Notes: a model not told the origin generated them from the sequence alone. DNA of 64,000 bases from Nocardioidaceae bacterium (GCA_030655315.1 JAURVT010000033.1:29795-93794), one strand, 5' to 3'. Positions 8,086 through 17,887 are shown, counted from the stretch's first letter. Numbers and translations: made by a program.

Positions 8086-11013
8086 TCAGTCGGGGAGGAG
8101 GCCGCGGCGGCGGGCGAGGGAGGCGGCCTCGGTGCGGCCGGAGGCGCCGAGCTTGGCGAGCAGGTTGGAGACGTGGACGCTGACGGTCTTGGTGCTGATG
8201 AACAGCCGGGTGCCGATCTCGCCGTTGGTGCGGCCGTCGGCGACGAGGGCGAGCACCTCGAGCTCGCGCGGGGTCAGGACGTCGGAGCCGCGGGACGGTC
8301 GGCCGGGGCCGCGCAGGAGCGACAGCTCGGCCAGGAGCGGACGGGCACCCAGCCGCCGCGCCACCTCGCGGGCCGGGGCGGCCACCGCGTCGGACTCGGC
8401 CTGACGCCCCGCGACGCGCAGCGCCGCGGCCAGCCGGGCCTGCGACCGGGCCACCTCGAAGACGTGCCCCGACTCGCCGAAGCCCCGCACCGCCCGCTCC
8501 CAGGCCGTCACGAGGTCGTCCGGCTCCACCGACTCCCCCGCGGCGCGACGCAGGCGGAGCCGCTCGGCGGACGTGCGCGCGAGCCACGCCCGCGACTCCA
8601 CCCCCTGCTGCCGCGGTCCCTCGCGGGTGGCGATGCCGCGCGCCACCTCCTCGACGTCGCCGGCCCGCTCGAGCCAGGCCGCCCGGACGTCGGGCCCGAC
8701 CTCGCCGACGTGCGCCGCCAGCTGGCCCAGCAGCACCGCGCCGAAGCGCACCCGCGCGGAGAAGCGCGGCTCCCAGGTCCGGGAGAGCAGCGCGACGGCC
8801 TCGTCGTGGAAGGCGATCGCGGCCGGCACGTCACCCGCATCGGCGAGCAGCTCCACGCCCGAGCCCGCGGCCAGGATCGCGACGAACCCCTCCCGCTCCC
8901 AGGTACGGCGGCTGTCGAGCACCGCCGGCAGGACCGACGCGTCGCCCCGACCCGCGCGGACGAGCATGGCCGCCTGGCCGACCATCGCCGCCGGGACGGG
9001 CGGGGCTGCCGCTCCGGCGAGGTCCCCGGCCGCGAGCGCGCCGTCCCAGTCGCCCGACATGTACGACGACACGATCCGCAGCACCCACGCGTCCACGCCG
9101 AACGGCGCCCAGGTGTGCCGCAGGACGCGGGCCCGCTCGGCCACGGCGGTGAACTCGGGCACGGCGCCCGCCGGGTCGCCGCCCTCCATCCGCATGGTCG
9201 CCAGGTGGTACCCGGCGCGGAGCTCGGCCACCGCGTCGCCGTCGACGCGCGCCTGCCGGGCGACGTCCTCGAGCACGTGCCGCGCGCCGTCGGGGTCACC
9301 GAGGCGCTCCTCGAGCCGGGCGACCGTCACGCGCAGGTCGGTCGCGAGTCGGGACTGGCCGCTGCGCTCGGCGAGGTCGATCGCGTGGGACGCGTCGACG
9401 ATCGTCGCCTCAGTCATCTCCGGCGGCGCGGCACGGGTGTAGACCGCGAGCACGCGGGCGGTGACCTCGTCGTCGCGGACGTCGTCGAGCAGACCGTGGG
9501 CCTCGCGGGCCACCTCCCACGGGTCCACCCCCGTGTCGGCGACGAGCGCCGCGTCGGCCAGGGCGGCGAGCAGCCGGGCCCGGCGGGCGACGGACGCCGA
9601 CGCGGGCAGGTGGGCGAGGGCGTCGCGCAGCATGGCCACCGCGCGGTCGACGTGCCCGCCGTCCACCGCGGCCTGCGCCGCACGCAGGGTCAGGGCGAGG
9701 ACGTCGACGCCCTCGGGCGGCTCGCCCTCGCCCAGCAGCTCCAGGGCGCGCTCGTAGTGCCGCCCGGCCTCGCCGGGACCGCCGACGCGCATGGCCTCGT
9801 CACCGGCCTCGAGGCTGGCGCGGACCGCGAGGTCGCGCTGCCCGGAGAGCCGGGCGTGCCGGGCCAGCTCGGCGGCCGAGCCCTCGACGGCTCCCGAGCC
9901 CAGCGCGCGGGCGTAGGCACCGTGCAGCCGGGTGCGCTCCCCGGGCATCAGGTCGTCGTAGACGGCCTCGGCGAGCAGCGCGTGCCGGAAGGAGTAGCGC
10001 CCCGCGTCGTCGGGCACGAGGACGTGCCGCTCGACGGCCGCGCGCAGCGCCGCGTCGAGGTCGGCGTCGGTGGTCTGCGAGACGGCCGCGAGCAGCGGGT
10101 GCGAGACGCGACGTCCGGCGACGGACGCGGTGCGGACCACCTGGCGCGCGCCGTCGTCGAGCTGCTCCAGCCGCACGAGCAGCAGGTCGGCGAGGTCGAG
10201 CGGGAGCCCGCCGGCCGCGACCGCCCCGACCAGCTCCTCGACGAAGAACGCGTTGCCGTCGGCCCGGTCGACGATCTCGGCGACGTCGGGCTCGGCGAGC
10301 ACCGAGCTCTCCAGGTCGCGGACGAGCAGGCGCACGTCGGGCTCGGCGAGCGGGTCGAGCTGCACGCGCTCGACACCGGTGACCCGGGTCCACTGCGCGA
10401 CGACGGGCCGCAGCGGGTGGCGACGGTGGAGGTCGTCGGTCCGGTACGACACGACGAACCGGAGCGGCGCGTCGGCCTGGCGCGCGAGTGCCACGCTCAA
10501 CACGTCGCGGGTGGACTGGTCGGCCCAGTGGGCGTCCTCGACCACGACGAGCAGCGGCGCGTCCGCGGCGAGGTCGGTGAGGGCGCCGAGCACGCCCTCG
10601 ATCAGCTCGGCGCGGTCGATCGGCACCGGCACGTCGGACGAGCCCGCGCGCTGGCGGTGCCGCGGCAGCAGGCGACGGACGGAGGGGTGAGAGGCCACCA
10701 GCTCCTCGGTGCGCCGGGGGTCCTCGGCGTCGAGGCGGCCGAACATCTCGGTGAGCGGCAGCGACGGCACCTCGTCGTCGCCGAGGTCGAGGCAGTGCCC
10801 GGAGAGCACCCGCCACCCGGCGGCGCGGGCGTGCGCGCCCAGCTCGGACAGCAGGCGGGTCTTGCCGATGCCGGCGTCCCCGCCGAGCAGCACCGCGCGC
10901 GACGTCGCGACCGCGGGGTCGTCGATGCCCAGGGCGGCGACCACCTGGGCCAGCTCGGCGGCCCGGCCGACGATGCCGCCCGGGCGTGGAGGATGGAGCA
11001 TGTCGTCCATCAT
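8086..11013 (-). CDS. Large ATP-binding LuxR-family transcriptional regulator (LAL type)
   Basis: This 975-residue regulator has an N-terminal AAA/STAND ATPase with Walker A GGDAGIGKT (44-52) and Walker B LLVVVEDAHWAD. A long alpha-helical, TPR-like middle follows. The C-terminal LuxR helix-turn-helix contains LTPRELEVLALVADGRTNGEIG and ISTKTVSVHVSNLLAKLG. LAL regulators respond to small ligands or partner proteins and activate nearby or pathway genes; the target here is not evident. Start candidates are ATG at 11013, 11010 and 11001. A separate 46-residue gene lies 34 bases upstream. Confidence 0.92.
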   Translation of the reverse strand: MMDDMLHPPRPGGIVGRAAELAQVVAALGIDDPAVATSRAVLLGGDAGIGKTRLLSELGAHARAAGWRVLSGHCLDLGDDEVPSLPLTEMFGRLDAEDPRRTEELVASHPSVRRLLPRHRQRAGSSDVPVPIDRAELIEGVLGALTDLAADAPLLVVVEDAHWADQSTRDVLSVALARQADAPLRFVVSYRTDDLHRRHPLRPVVAQWTRVTGVERVQLDPLAEPDVRLLVRDLESSVLAEPDVAEIVDRADGNAFFVEELVGAVAAGGLPLDLADLLLVRLEQLDDGARQVVRTASVAGRRVSHPLLAAVSQTTDADLDAALRAAVERHVLVPDDAGRYSFRHALLAEAVYDDLMPGERTRLHGAYARALGSGAVEGSAAELARHARLSGQRDLAVRASLEAGDEAMRVGGPGEAGRHYERALELLGEGEPPEGVDVLALTLRAAQAAVDGGHVDRAVAMLRDALAHLPASASVARRARLLAALADAALVADTGVDPWEVAREAHGLLDDVRDDEVTARVLAVYTRAAPPEMTEATIVDASHAIDLAERSGQSRLATDLRVTVARLEERLGDPDGARHVLEDVARQARVDGDAVAELRAGYHLATMRMEGGDPAGAVPEFTAVAERARVLRHTWAPFGVDAWVLRIVSSYMSGDWDGALAAGDLAGAAAPPVPAAMVGQAAMLVRAGRGDASVLPAVLDSRRTWEREGFVAILAAGSGVELLADAGDVPAAIAFHDEAVALLSRTWEPRFSARVRFGAVLLGQLAAHVGEVGPDVRAAWLERAGDVEEVARGIATREGPRQQGVESRAWLARTSAERLRLRRAAGESVEPDDLVTAWERAVRGFGESGHVFEVARSQARLAAALRVAGRQAESDAVAAPAREVARRLGARPLLAELSLLRGPGRPSRGSDVLTPRELEVLALVADGRTNGEIGTRLFISTKTVSVHVSNLLAKLGASGRTEAASLARRRGLLPD

Positions 11014-11046
11014 CGCCCGGACGCCGACCTCACGTCACCGGCTCGC

Positions 11047-11187
11047 TCAGCGGGCCCGGGCGCGCCGCGTCAGCCGGCGGGCACGGCGCACGACGGCGGC
11101 CTGCTGCTCGTTCTCGATGAACCGGCGTGCGCGGTCGTGGCGGTACTCGATCTCGGCCATCAGGCTCGGGTCGATGCGTGCGTCCAT
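11047..11187 (-). CDS. Small basic hypothetical protein (46 aa)
   Basis: The translation begins MDARIDPSLMAEIEYRHDRA and ends in an Arg-rich tail (residues 34-46). A GGAG ribosome site lies 8 bases before the ATG. The acidic N-terminal half followed by a helical, strongly basic C-terminus looks like a real small protein rather than antisense noise. It sits just upstream of and on the same strand as the LuxR regulator, so the two may share a transcript. Its function is unknown. Confidence 0.6.
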   Translation of the reverse strand: MDARIDPSLMAEIEYRHDRARRFIENEQQAAVVRRARRLTRRARAR

Positions 11188-11308
11188 GGTCTGCTCCGTC
11201 CCTCGGCCACCTCGTGCAGGTGGCGTCGAGGTCGACGATGCGGCCCTGAGGTAGCACCGGACATCGGCCGAGCTCCCTATCTCCGGCGTCGGCGCGGCCG
11301 TCGCTACC

Positions 11309-11857
11309 TCAGACGGCCCGTGCGGGGCGCTCGAGCACGAGCTCGCGACCGTCCTCCTCGTCCCACTGCTCGCCGACGTGCACGAACCCGTGCGCGTCGA
11401 GCAGCGCCCGCGACGCGACGTTGTCGGGACGCACGCTCGCGCGGACGGCGCCCACCCCGGGCATGGCGGCCGCCACCTCGAGCAGCACCAGCAACGCGGC
11501 GCGCGCGTGGCCGCGGCGACGGTGCGCCGGGTCGGTGGCGTACCCGACCTCGACGGTGCCCCCGGCATCGGGACGTCCGTGGAAGCCGGCCCGGCCGACC
11601 ACCACGCCCGCGTCGACCACGAGCCGGGTGACCCACGGCGCGTCCGCGGGCTGGTCGGCCACCTGGTCGCGTCGCCGCCGCCAGGTGCCCCGGCACTCCT
11701 CGCCGACCAGGTAGGCGGTGAGGGGCAGCCCGCTCAGCGCCGAGGCGGCCGCCAGGTCGCCGTCGGCGAGCGCCACCAGCACCGGGTGCGGCACGAGCAC
11801 GAGCGAGCGCCCTGCCGCCTCGGGCACCCGCGACGTCCAGGGGTCCTGGGTCACCAC
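11309..11857 (-). CDS. GNAT-family N-acetyltransferase
   Basis: This 182-residue protein has the GNAT fold signature: a VEVGYATDPAHRRRGHARAA segment (motif A; acetyl-CoA pyrophosphate loop R-R-R-G-H-A) and a following ASVRPDNVASRALLDAHGF motif B typical of RimJ/RimL-like acetyltransferases. The acceptor is unknown. It begins 4 bases after the aldehyde dehydrogenase stop and could be the last gene of that operon. Confidence 0.85.
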   Translation of the reverse strand: MVTQDPWTSRVPEAAGRSLVLVPHPVLVALADGDLAAASALSGLPLTAYLVGEECRGTWRRRRDQVADQPADAPWVTRLVVDAGVVVGRAGFHGRPDAGGTVEVGYATDPAHRRRGHARAALLVLLEVAAAMPGVGAVRASVRPDNVASRALLDAHGFVHVGEQWDEEDGRELVLERPARAV

Positions 11858-11861
11858 CTCG

Positions 11862-13448
11862 TCAGGGACGGCGGGCGATGCCCGCCAGCTTGGTGATGGT
11901 CGCGCCGATGCGCGAGCCGGCCTCCTTGGGCAACGTCGAGGCGCCGCCGTGGAGCACGGTGATGATCTGGCTGAGCTGGCGGTCGGCGGCGGCCGTGCGG
12001 GTGAACGACATCAGGTTCAGCGGCGGCTTGATCCGCTGGCGGGCGACGGCGTGGGCGTAGGTGAACTCGCGCAGCCCGTCGGGGCCGTGGATGCGGCCGA
12101 AGCCCGAGGCCCCGACACCGCCGAAGGGGAGCGACGGGATCGCCGCGAAGCTGATCACCGCGTTCACCGACGTCATGCCCGACCGGATCCTCGACGCGAT
12201 CTCGGCACCGCGCGCCCGGGAGAACACCGCGCCGCCGAGGCCGTAGGAGGTGGCGTTGGTGCGCTCGACCGCCTCGTCCATGTCGCGCACCCGGGTGACG
12301 GTGAGCGTGGGGCCGAAGGTCTCCTGCGTCACCGCGGTCGAGTCCTCGGGGGTGTCGAGCAGGACGGTGGGCTGCACGTAGCGGTCGCCGACGGCGTCGA
12401 GGCCACCGACGAGCGCACGGGCGCCCTTGTCGAGCGCGTCCTGGACGTGCGAGCGGATGACGTCCAGCTGTGACGGCATGGTGATCGGGCCCAGCTTCGC
12501 GCCCTCCCCCGCGCCGGCGACGAGCCCGCGCGTCGCCTTCTCGACCTCCACCACGAAGTCGTCGTAGACGCGCTCGTGAACGTAGACCCGCTCGATGCCG
12601 ATGCAGGTCTGGCCGGCGTTGGACATGCCGCCCCAGACGGCCGCGTCGGCCGCGGCGGCGAGGTCGGCGTCGTCGTCGACGATCAGCGCGTCCTTGCCGC
12701 CGGCCTCGATGATCACCGGGGTGAGGTGCTCCGCCGCGGCGGCCATCACCTTCTTGCCGGTGGCCGTGGAGCCGGTGAAGGCGATCTTGTCGACGCCGGA
12801 CGACGACGCGAGCGCGCCGCCCGTGGCGCCGAGGCCCGTCACCAGGCCGAGGAGGGCACGGTCCGGCACGACCTCGCGCAGGCTGTCGGCCAGCCAGCGC
12901 CCGACGCCGGGCGTCAGCTCGCTGGGCTTGAACACGACGGTGTTGCCCGCGGCGAGCGCGTAGGCGATGGAGCCCATCGGGGTGAAGACCGGGTAGTTCC
13001 ACGGGCCGATGACGCCGACGACGCCCAGCGGCTTGTACTCCACGGTCGCGGCCTGGTTGGCCATCAGCAGGCCGGGCGCGACGCCGCGCGGGCCGAGCAC
13101 CTTCCGGGCGTGGCCGGCGGCCCAGGCGAGGTGGTCGATCGCGAGCGCGATCTCCATCGTCGCGTCGGCGTGCGGCTTGCCGGTCTCGCGGTGCACGACG
13201 TCGGCGAGCTGGGCCATCCGGCGCGTGATGACCCCCCGCCACCTGCCCAGCACGTCGGCGCGCTCGGCGAACGTCAGCGCCGACCACCAGGTGGACGCCT
13301 CGCGGGCCGCGGCGACGGCGGCCTCGACGTCGGCGACGGTGTGCACCGGGTAGGTGTCGACGACGTCGCCGGTGGCGGGGTCCAGGGAGTCGAACGTCTC
13401 GTGGTCGGGCTCGCGGACCTCGGCGGGCCTCTCGTCGATCGCGGTCAT
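11862..13448 (-). CDS. NAD(P)-dependent aldehyde dehydrogenase
   Basis: The protein has 528 residues. The ALDH catalytic set is complete: PWNYP (Asn151), FTGSTATGKK cofactor motif (225-233), Glu248 in EAGGKD, and catalytic Cys282 in GQTC. The exact substrate cannot be fixed; the sequence resembles the succinate-semialdehyde/general ALDH group. It overlaps the upstream GMC oxidoreductase gene by four bases, which suggests a two-step alcohol to aldehyde to acid pathway. Confidence 0.93.
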   Translation of the reverse strand: MTAIDERPAEVREPDHETFDSLDPATGDVVDTYPVHTVADVEAAVAAAREASTWWSALTFAERADVLGRWRGVITRRMAQLADVVHRETGKPHADATMEIALAIDHLAWAAGHARKVLGPRGVAPGLLMANQAATVEYKPLGVVGVIGPWNYPVFTPMGSIAYALAAGNTVVFKPSELTPGVGRWLADSLREVVPDRALLGLVTGLGATGGALASSSGVDKIAFTGSTATGKKVMAAAAEHLTPVIIEAGGKDALIVDDDADLAAAADAAVWGGMSNAGQTCIGIERVYVHERVYDDFVVEVEKATRGLVAGAGEGAKLGPITMPSQLDVIRSHVQDALDKGARALVGGLDAVGDRYVQPTVLLDTPEDSTAVTQETFGPTLTVTRVRDMDEAVERTNATSYGLGGAVFSRARGAEIASRIRSGMTSVNAVISFAAIPSLPFGGVGASGFGRIHGPDGLREFTYAHAVARQRIKPPLNLMSFTRTAAADRQLSQIITVLHGGASTLPKEAGSRIGATITKLAGIARRP

Positions 13449-15067
13449 CGGGCGTCCTTCGGGGTCGAGCGGGGGCGGGGCGCGGCACGGCCGCGCAGCA
13501 GGTCGGCGGCCTTCTCGCCGATCATGATCGTGGGCGCGTTGGTGTTGCCGCGGGGCACCACCGGCATCACCGACGCGTCAGCCACGCGGAGACCCTCCAC
13601 GCCGCGCACGCGCAGCTCGGGGTCGACGACGGACTGCTCGCCGCTGCCCATCGCGCACGTGCCGACGGGGTGGTAGAGCGTCTGCGTGGTCTGGCGGACG
13701 TGCTCCTCGACGTCGGCCGTCGACTCCGACGCGGGCATCTGCGGCCCGTCGAGGAAGCGGGCGAACGGGCCCGACCGGGCGATGTCGTAGGCGCGCTCCA
13801 TGCCGGCGACGATCGCGTCGTGGTCGGTCTGGTCCTCGAGGTAGCGCGGGTCGATCTCGGGGTGCCAGCGCGGGTCGGTGGAGCGCAGCCGCACGTGGCC
13901 GCGGCTCTTGGGGTCGACCAGCGTCGACGCGACGGTCACGCCGCGCGAGAGCGCCTCGCGCAGCCCGTTGTCCCAGAACCCCGCCGGCGCCATGTGGAAC
14001 TGCACGTCGGGGGCCGCGAGCCCGTCGCGGCTGGCGAAGAAGGCCCCGGCCTCGGCGACGTTGGACACCAGCGGCCCGGTGCCCGTGGCCTTCCAGCGCA
14101 GCAGGTTGGTCAGCCCGGCGAGCTCGGTCAGGTCGGAGGTGCCCCGGGTGTTCCACAGGACGCCGGTGACGGGGTGGTCGTGCAGGTTCTCGCCCACGCC
14201 GGGCAGGTCGACGACGACGTCGACGCCCACGTCGCGCAGGTGTGCCGCCGGGCCGATGCCCGACAGCATCAGCAGCTGCGGCGTGTTGAGCGTGCCGCCC
14301 GACAGCACCACCTCGGCGGACGCGTGCACGGCATGGGTGGCGTCGTCCTGGAGGTACTCCACGCCGACGGCGCGGGTGCCCTCGAGGAGCACGCGGGTGA
14401 CGAGCGCGCCCGTGCGGACGGTGAGGTTGGGGCGTCCCGTCGCGGGACGGATGAACGCGTCGGCGACCGACCAGCGCCGTCCGCGGTGGTGGGTGACCTG
14501 GTAGAGGCCGGCCCCCTCCTGCTCGGCGCCGTTGAAGTCGTCGTTGGGCTTGAGCCCGGCCGCGACGGCCGACTCGACCCAGGCATGGCTCAGCTCGTGG
14601 GTGAACCGGCGGTCCTCGACGTGCAGGGCGCCGCCCCGTCCGTGGTACGGACCACCGAGCCGGTCGTTGTCCTCGCTGCGCACGAAGTACGGCAGCACGT
14701 CCTCGTAGCCCCAGCCCGTGGCGCCGTGCGCGTCGCGCCAGCCGTCGTAGTCGGCGCGGTTGCCACGGATGTAGATCATCGCGTTCATCGACGAGCAGCC
14801 GCCGAGGGCCTTCATCCGCGGCCAGTAGGCACGGCGGCCGGCGAGCTGCTTCTGCGGCGTGGTCTCGTACTTCCAGTCCCACCGGGTCTTGAACAGCGAC
14901 GAGAACGCGGCAGGGATCTTGATCTCGTCCGCGTCGTCGACGGGCCCGGCCTCGAGCAGGAGGACGCGGGTGCCGGGGTCCTCGCTCAGACGGGCGGCGA
15001 CGACGCCGCCCGCGCTCCCCGAGCCGACCACCACGTAGTCGAACTCCTCCGTTGCCGGACCTGCCAT
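13445..15067 (-). CDS. GMC-family FAD-dependent oxidoreductase (alcohol/choline dehydrogenase-like)
   Basis: The protein has 540 residues. It has an N-terminal FAD-binding GSGSAGGVVAARLSE (15-29) and ALGGCSSMNAMIYIRG, the GMC signature. The C-terminal YHPVGTCAMG and PRGNTNAPTIMIGEKAADL supply the active-site His and Asn. These enzymes oxidise alcohols such as choline or long-chain and polyethylene-type alcohols to aldehydes. The ATG has a GGAGG ribosome site 7 bases upstream. It is translationally coupled to the ALDH gene, and a 73-base gap separates it from menD. Confidence 0.92.
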   Translation of the reverse strand: MAGPATEEFDYVVVGSGSAGGVVAARLSEDPGTRVLLLEAGPVDDADEIKIPAAFSSLFKTRWDWKYETTPQKQLAGRRAYWPRMKALGGCSSMNAMIYIRGNRADYDGWRDAHGATGWGYEDVLPYFVRSEDNDRLGGPYHGRGGALHVEDRRFTHELSHAWVESAVAAGLKPNDDFNGAEQEGAGLYQVTHHRGRRWSVADAFIRPATGRPNLTVRTGALVTRVLLEGTRAVGVEYLQDDATHAVHASAEVVLSGGTLNTPQLLMLSGIGPAAHLRDVGVDVVVDLPGVGENLHDHPVTGVLWNTRGTSDLTELAGLTNLLRWKATGTGPLVSNVAEAGAFFASRDGLAAPDVQFHMAPAGFWDNGLREALSRGVTVASTLVDPKSRGHVRLRSTDPRWHPEIDPRYLEDQTDHDAIVAGMERAYDIARSGPFARFLDGPQMPASESTADVEEHVRQTTQTLYHPVGTCAMGSGEQSVVDPELRVRGVEGLRVADASVMPVVPRGNTNAPTIMIGEKAADLLRGRAAPRPRSTPKDAR

Positions 15068-15140
15068 GCGAGCCTCCGAGTCGTGCGACGTTGGTCACAA
15101 GTTACGCGCTGGTAGCAAGCGCTGCCAGCGGCGGGGGTCG

Positions 15141-16790
15141 TCAGGCGAGACGGGCGCAGGCGGCCAGCCGCGCGTCCAGGCCACGGCGGCGGGAGCGGTC
15201 GAGCGGCACCTCGACCACCTCGACGCCGTGGCAGTCCGAGGCGAGCACGTCACGCAGCCTCCCGAGGTCGGTGACGCGCTCGTGCGGGACGCCCGCGGCG
15301 GCGCACCACGCGCCCAGGTCGGCACCGGTGGGGGTGGCGAAGAGCCGCTCGAAGGTGGCGGCGCGCGACGCGTCGCCGTGCTCGAGGCCGGAGAAGATGC
15401 TGCCGCCGTCGTCGGAGGCGACCACGATCCGCAGGTCGGGGCGCGGCTCGTGCGGCCCGAGCAGCAGTCCGTTGGTGTCGTGCAGGAACGTCAGGTCGCC
15501 GACGTACGCGAGCGCGTGGCTGGACCGCCGCGCCAGCGCGACGCCGATCGCGGTCGACACCATGCCGTCGATGCCAGCCAGGCCGCGGTTGGCCATCACC
15601 ATCCGCCGCTCCCCCACGGGGTGCGCGACCGCCATCAGGTCGAGGTCGCGCACGGGGCTCGACGAGCCGACGACGAGCAGGCCACCGGGACGCAAAGCCG
15701 CCGACACCTCGTGCGCGAGCACCTGCGGCGCGATCGCCGGCTCAGCGGACAGGACCTCGTCCATCGCCTGCCGGGTGGCGGCGTCGGCGGTGGCCCAGCG
15801 GTCGCGCCAGGCGGGGTCGTCGGGGCCGTCCACGCCGGCGGCACCGAGCACGCGCGCCACCTGGTTGCCGGGGTCGGGCCGGGTGCCCGATCCCACCGCG
15901 ACCACCTCGACGTCGGGGCGCGACAGCAGCCGTGTGACGGGTCGCGACAGCGTCGGGTGACCGAGGACGACCACGCGCTCGACCGCGTCGGCGAGCTCGG
16001 GCAGGCCCAGCAGCAGCCGGTAGGCGCCGATCGGGGCCGTGCCGGTGCGCGAGCCCGACGACGGCTCGGCGAGCAGCGGCCAGCCGGCGCGCTCGGCGAG
16101 CTGACGGGCGGGCGGGCCCGCGTCGTCCCCGGCGACGACGACCGTGCGCGGGCCGAGCGGGAGCGTGACGCGCTCGTGGGCCTCCTCGCGGAGGTCGAGC
16201 GACCACGCCAGGCCGTCGGGGCGACCCGCGAGCGAGGCGGGCAGCCCGGTGTCGTCGTCGGGCACCAGCGGGTCGCGCAGGCAGACGTCGACGTGCACCG
16301 GGCCGAGGCGGGTGGCCTGGAGCGCCCGGCTGAGCGCCGCGCGCCAGGGGCCGGACGTGGCCGGCACGACGTCGGGCGCGGGCAGCTCGACGTAGGCCCG
16401 GACCGCGCCGCCGAACACCTTGACCTGGTCGGTGACCTGGTTCGCGCCGGTCCCCCGCAGCTCGGCGGGCCGGTCGGCGCTGAGCACGACCAGCGGGACG
16501 CCCGCGTGGTGCGCCTCGAGCACCGCGGGGTGCAGGTTGACCACGGCGGTGCCCGACGTCGTCACGACCGGGACGGGGCGGTGCGAGCCCTTGGCCAGGC
16601 CGAGCGCGAGGAACCCGGCGCTGCGCTCGTCGACCCGGACGTGGAGGCGGAGCAGGCCGGCGGCGTCGGCCGCGTGCAGCGCGTAGGCGAGCGGGGCGCT
16701 ACGCGAGCCGGGCGCGAGCACGGCCTCGCGGACGCCGTGCCGCACCAGCTCGTCGACGATCACCCGGGCGAGCGCGGTGGACGGGTTCAC
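15141..16790 (-). CDS. menD: 2-succinyl-5-enolpyruvyl-6-hydroxy-3-cyclohexene-1-carboxylate synthase
   Basis: This 549-residue thiamine-diphosphate enzyme joins isochorismate with 2-oxoglutarate-derived succinic semialdehyde. Family marks are LAPGSRSAPLAYAL near the N-terminus, TTSGTAVVNLHPAVLEA, LSADRPAELRGTGANQ, and the C-terminal ThDP/Mg motif GDLTFLHDTNG. The GTG start at 16790 overlaps the menC stop by four bases (GTGA), giving tight coupling. Upstream sequence in frame is the menC shadow. Confidence 0.95.
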   Translation of the reverse strand: MNPSTALARVIVDELVRHGVREAVLAPGSRSAPLAYALHAADAAGLLRLHVRVDERSAGFLALGLAKGSHRPVPVVTTSGTAVVNLHPAVLEAHHAGVPLVVLSADRPAELRGTGANQVTDQVKVFGGAVRAYVELPAPDVVPATSGPWRAALSRALQATRLGPVHVDVCLRDPLVPDDDTGLPASLAGRPDGLAWSLDLREEAHERVTLPLGPRTVVVAGDDAGPPARQLAERAGWPLLAEPSSGSRTGTAPIGAYRLLLGLPELADAVERVVVLGHPTLSRPVTRLLSRPDVEVVAVGSGTRPDPGNQVARVLGAAGVDGPDDPAWRDRWATADAATRQAMDEVLSAEPAIAPQVLAHEVSAALRPGGLLVVGSSSPVRDLDLMAVAHPVGERRMVMANRGLAGIDGMVSTAIGVALARRSSHALAYVGDLTFLHDTNGLLLGPHEPRPDLRIVVASDDGGSIFSGLEHGDASRAATFERLFATPTGADLGAWCAAAGVPHERVTDLGRLRDVLASDCHGVEVVEVPLDRSRRRGLDARLAACARLA

Positions 16791-17740
16791 GCCGCCTCCA
16801 CCTCGGCGAGACGCGCGAGCCAGCGGGCGGTGGTCTCGTCGTCGGCGGTGACGGCGCGCAGGGCCTCGGCTTCGGGCACCGGACGGGTGACGGGCAGCAG
16901 GCCGTCGACGGGCAGCAGCGGGCGCGCCACCACGTCGGCGGTGAGCAGCTGGACGGTGGCCAGGCCGCAGGCGTAGGGGAGCTCGGGCAGCGCGGCGGCG
17001 AGGGCGACCCCGGCGGCGATGCCGATGGACGACTCCAGCGCGCTCGACACGACGACGGGCAGGCCGATCCGCTCGGCGATCTCCAGGCACGCGGCCACCC
17101 CGCCCAGCGGCTGCACCTTCAGCACGGCGACGTCGGCCGCCTCCAGCTCGACGACGCGGTACGGGTCGGCGGCCCGGCGGATGGACTCGTCGGCGGCGAC
17201 CGGCACGTCGACCCGGCGTCGGACGGCGGCGAGGTCCTCCACCGACGCGCACGGCTGCTCGACGTACTCCAGCCCCCCCGCGACGCGGTCGAGCGCGGCG
17301 ACCGCGGCGACCGCGGCGTCGACGTCCCAGCCGCCGTTGGCGTCGACGCGCACGCGTCCGCCGGGGCCGAGCGCGTCGTGGACGGCCTCCACGCGCGCGA
17401 CGTCGTCGGCCAGGCTCTGCCCGGGCTCGGCCACCTTGACCTTGGCGGTGCGGCAGCCGCGTCCGGCGGTGACGACGGCGGCCGCCTGCTCGGGCCCGAC
17501 GGCCGGCACGGTGCAGTTCACGGGCACGGCGTCACGGACCGGCGTGGGCCACGCGACGTCGGCGCTCGCCCGCGCGGCGACCAGCCACGGGACGCACTCG
17601 CGGGCGTCGTAGTCGAGGAACGGGCTGAACTCGGCCCACCCCGCGTCACCGCGCAGCAGCAGCCCCTCGCGCACCGTGATGCCGCGGAATCGGGTGCGCA
17701 TCGGCACCCGGTAGACCACGACGTCGGGAATCTGCGGCAC
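16787..17740 (-). CDS. menC: o-Succinylbenzoate synthase
   Basis: This 317-residue enolase-superfamily enzyme dehydrates SHCHC to o-succinylbenzoate. The catalytic residues are visible in order: TAKVKVAEPG (Lys), DANGGW (Asp), EQPCAS (Glu), AADESIR (Asp/Glu) and VLKVQPLGG (Lys). It is coupled to menD by a 4-base overlap. Its 5' side faces two hairpin repeats and the oppositely oriented nuclease-like gene, so its natural neighbour menE is displaced by about 1.3 kb. Confidence 0.94.
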   Translation of the reverse strand: MPQIPDVVVYRVPMRTRFRGITVREGLLLRGDAGWAEFSPFLDYDARECVPWLVAARASADVAWPTPVRDAVPVNCTVPAVGPEQAAAVVTAGRGCRTAKVKVAEPGQSLADDVARVEAVHDALGPGGRVRVDANGGWDVDAAVAAVAALDRVAGGLEYVEQPCASVEDLAAVRRRVDVPVAADESIRRAADPYRVVELEAADVAVLKVQPLGGVAACLEIAERIGLPVVVSSALESSIGIAAGVALAAALPELPYACGLATVQLLTADVVARPLLPVDGLLPVTRPVPEAEALRAVTADDETTARWLARLAEVEAA

Positions 17741-17775
17741 CGTCCGAGACTACCGGCGGCCGTTGGTCGACGGGA

Positions 17776-17816
17776 GAATCGGCGTATGACCGGCATCTGC
17801 GGTCATACGCCGATTC
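17776..17816. repeat. Hairpin repeat B1 (17-bp perfect stem)
   Basis: The arms GAATCGGCGTATGACCG (17776-17792) and its exact complement (17800-17816) enclose a 7-base loop. It forms a pair with B2, and a degraded copy (B3) lies on the far side of the next gene. It is just upstream of menC, so it may also affect menC transcription. Confidence 0.85.
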
Positions 17817-17830
17817 CTCGGGAGGCGGTT

Positions 17831-17887
17831 GGACGGAAGAATCGGCGTATGACCAGGTGGGCTGGTCATACGCCGATTTTCCCGTCC
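17831..17887. repeat. Hairpin repeat B2 (16-bp core stem, extendable)
   Basis: The core arms AATCGGCGTATGACCA (17840-17855) and its complement (17863-17878) enclose the 7-base loop GGTGGGC. Outer bases GGACGG and CCGTCC extend the pairing to about 24 bp with one mismatch. The same loop and arms recur in B4 at 18971-19013. Confidence 0.85.

Noticed and set aside
8035..11631. A 1198-codon open frame on the plus strand across the LuxR regulator gene
   Set aside because: It is the antisense of the regulator, with the His/Arg/Gly/Ala-rich composition typical of high-GC antisense frames and no recognisable motif.
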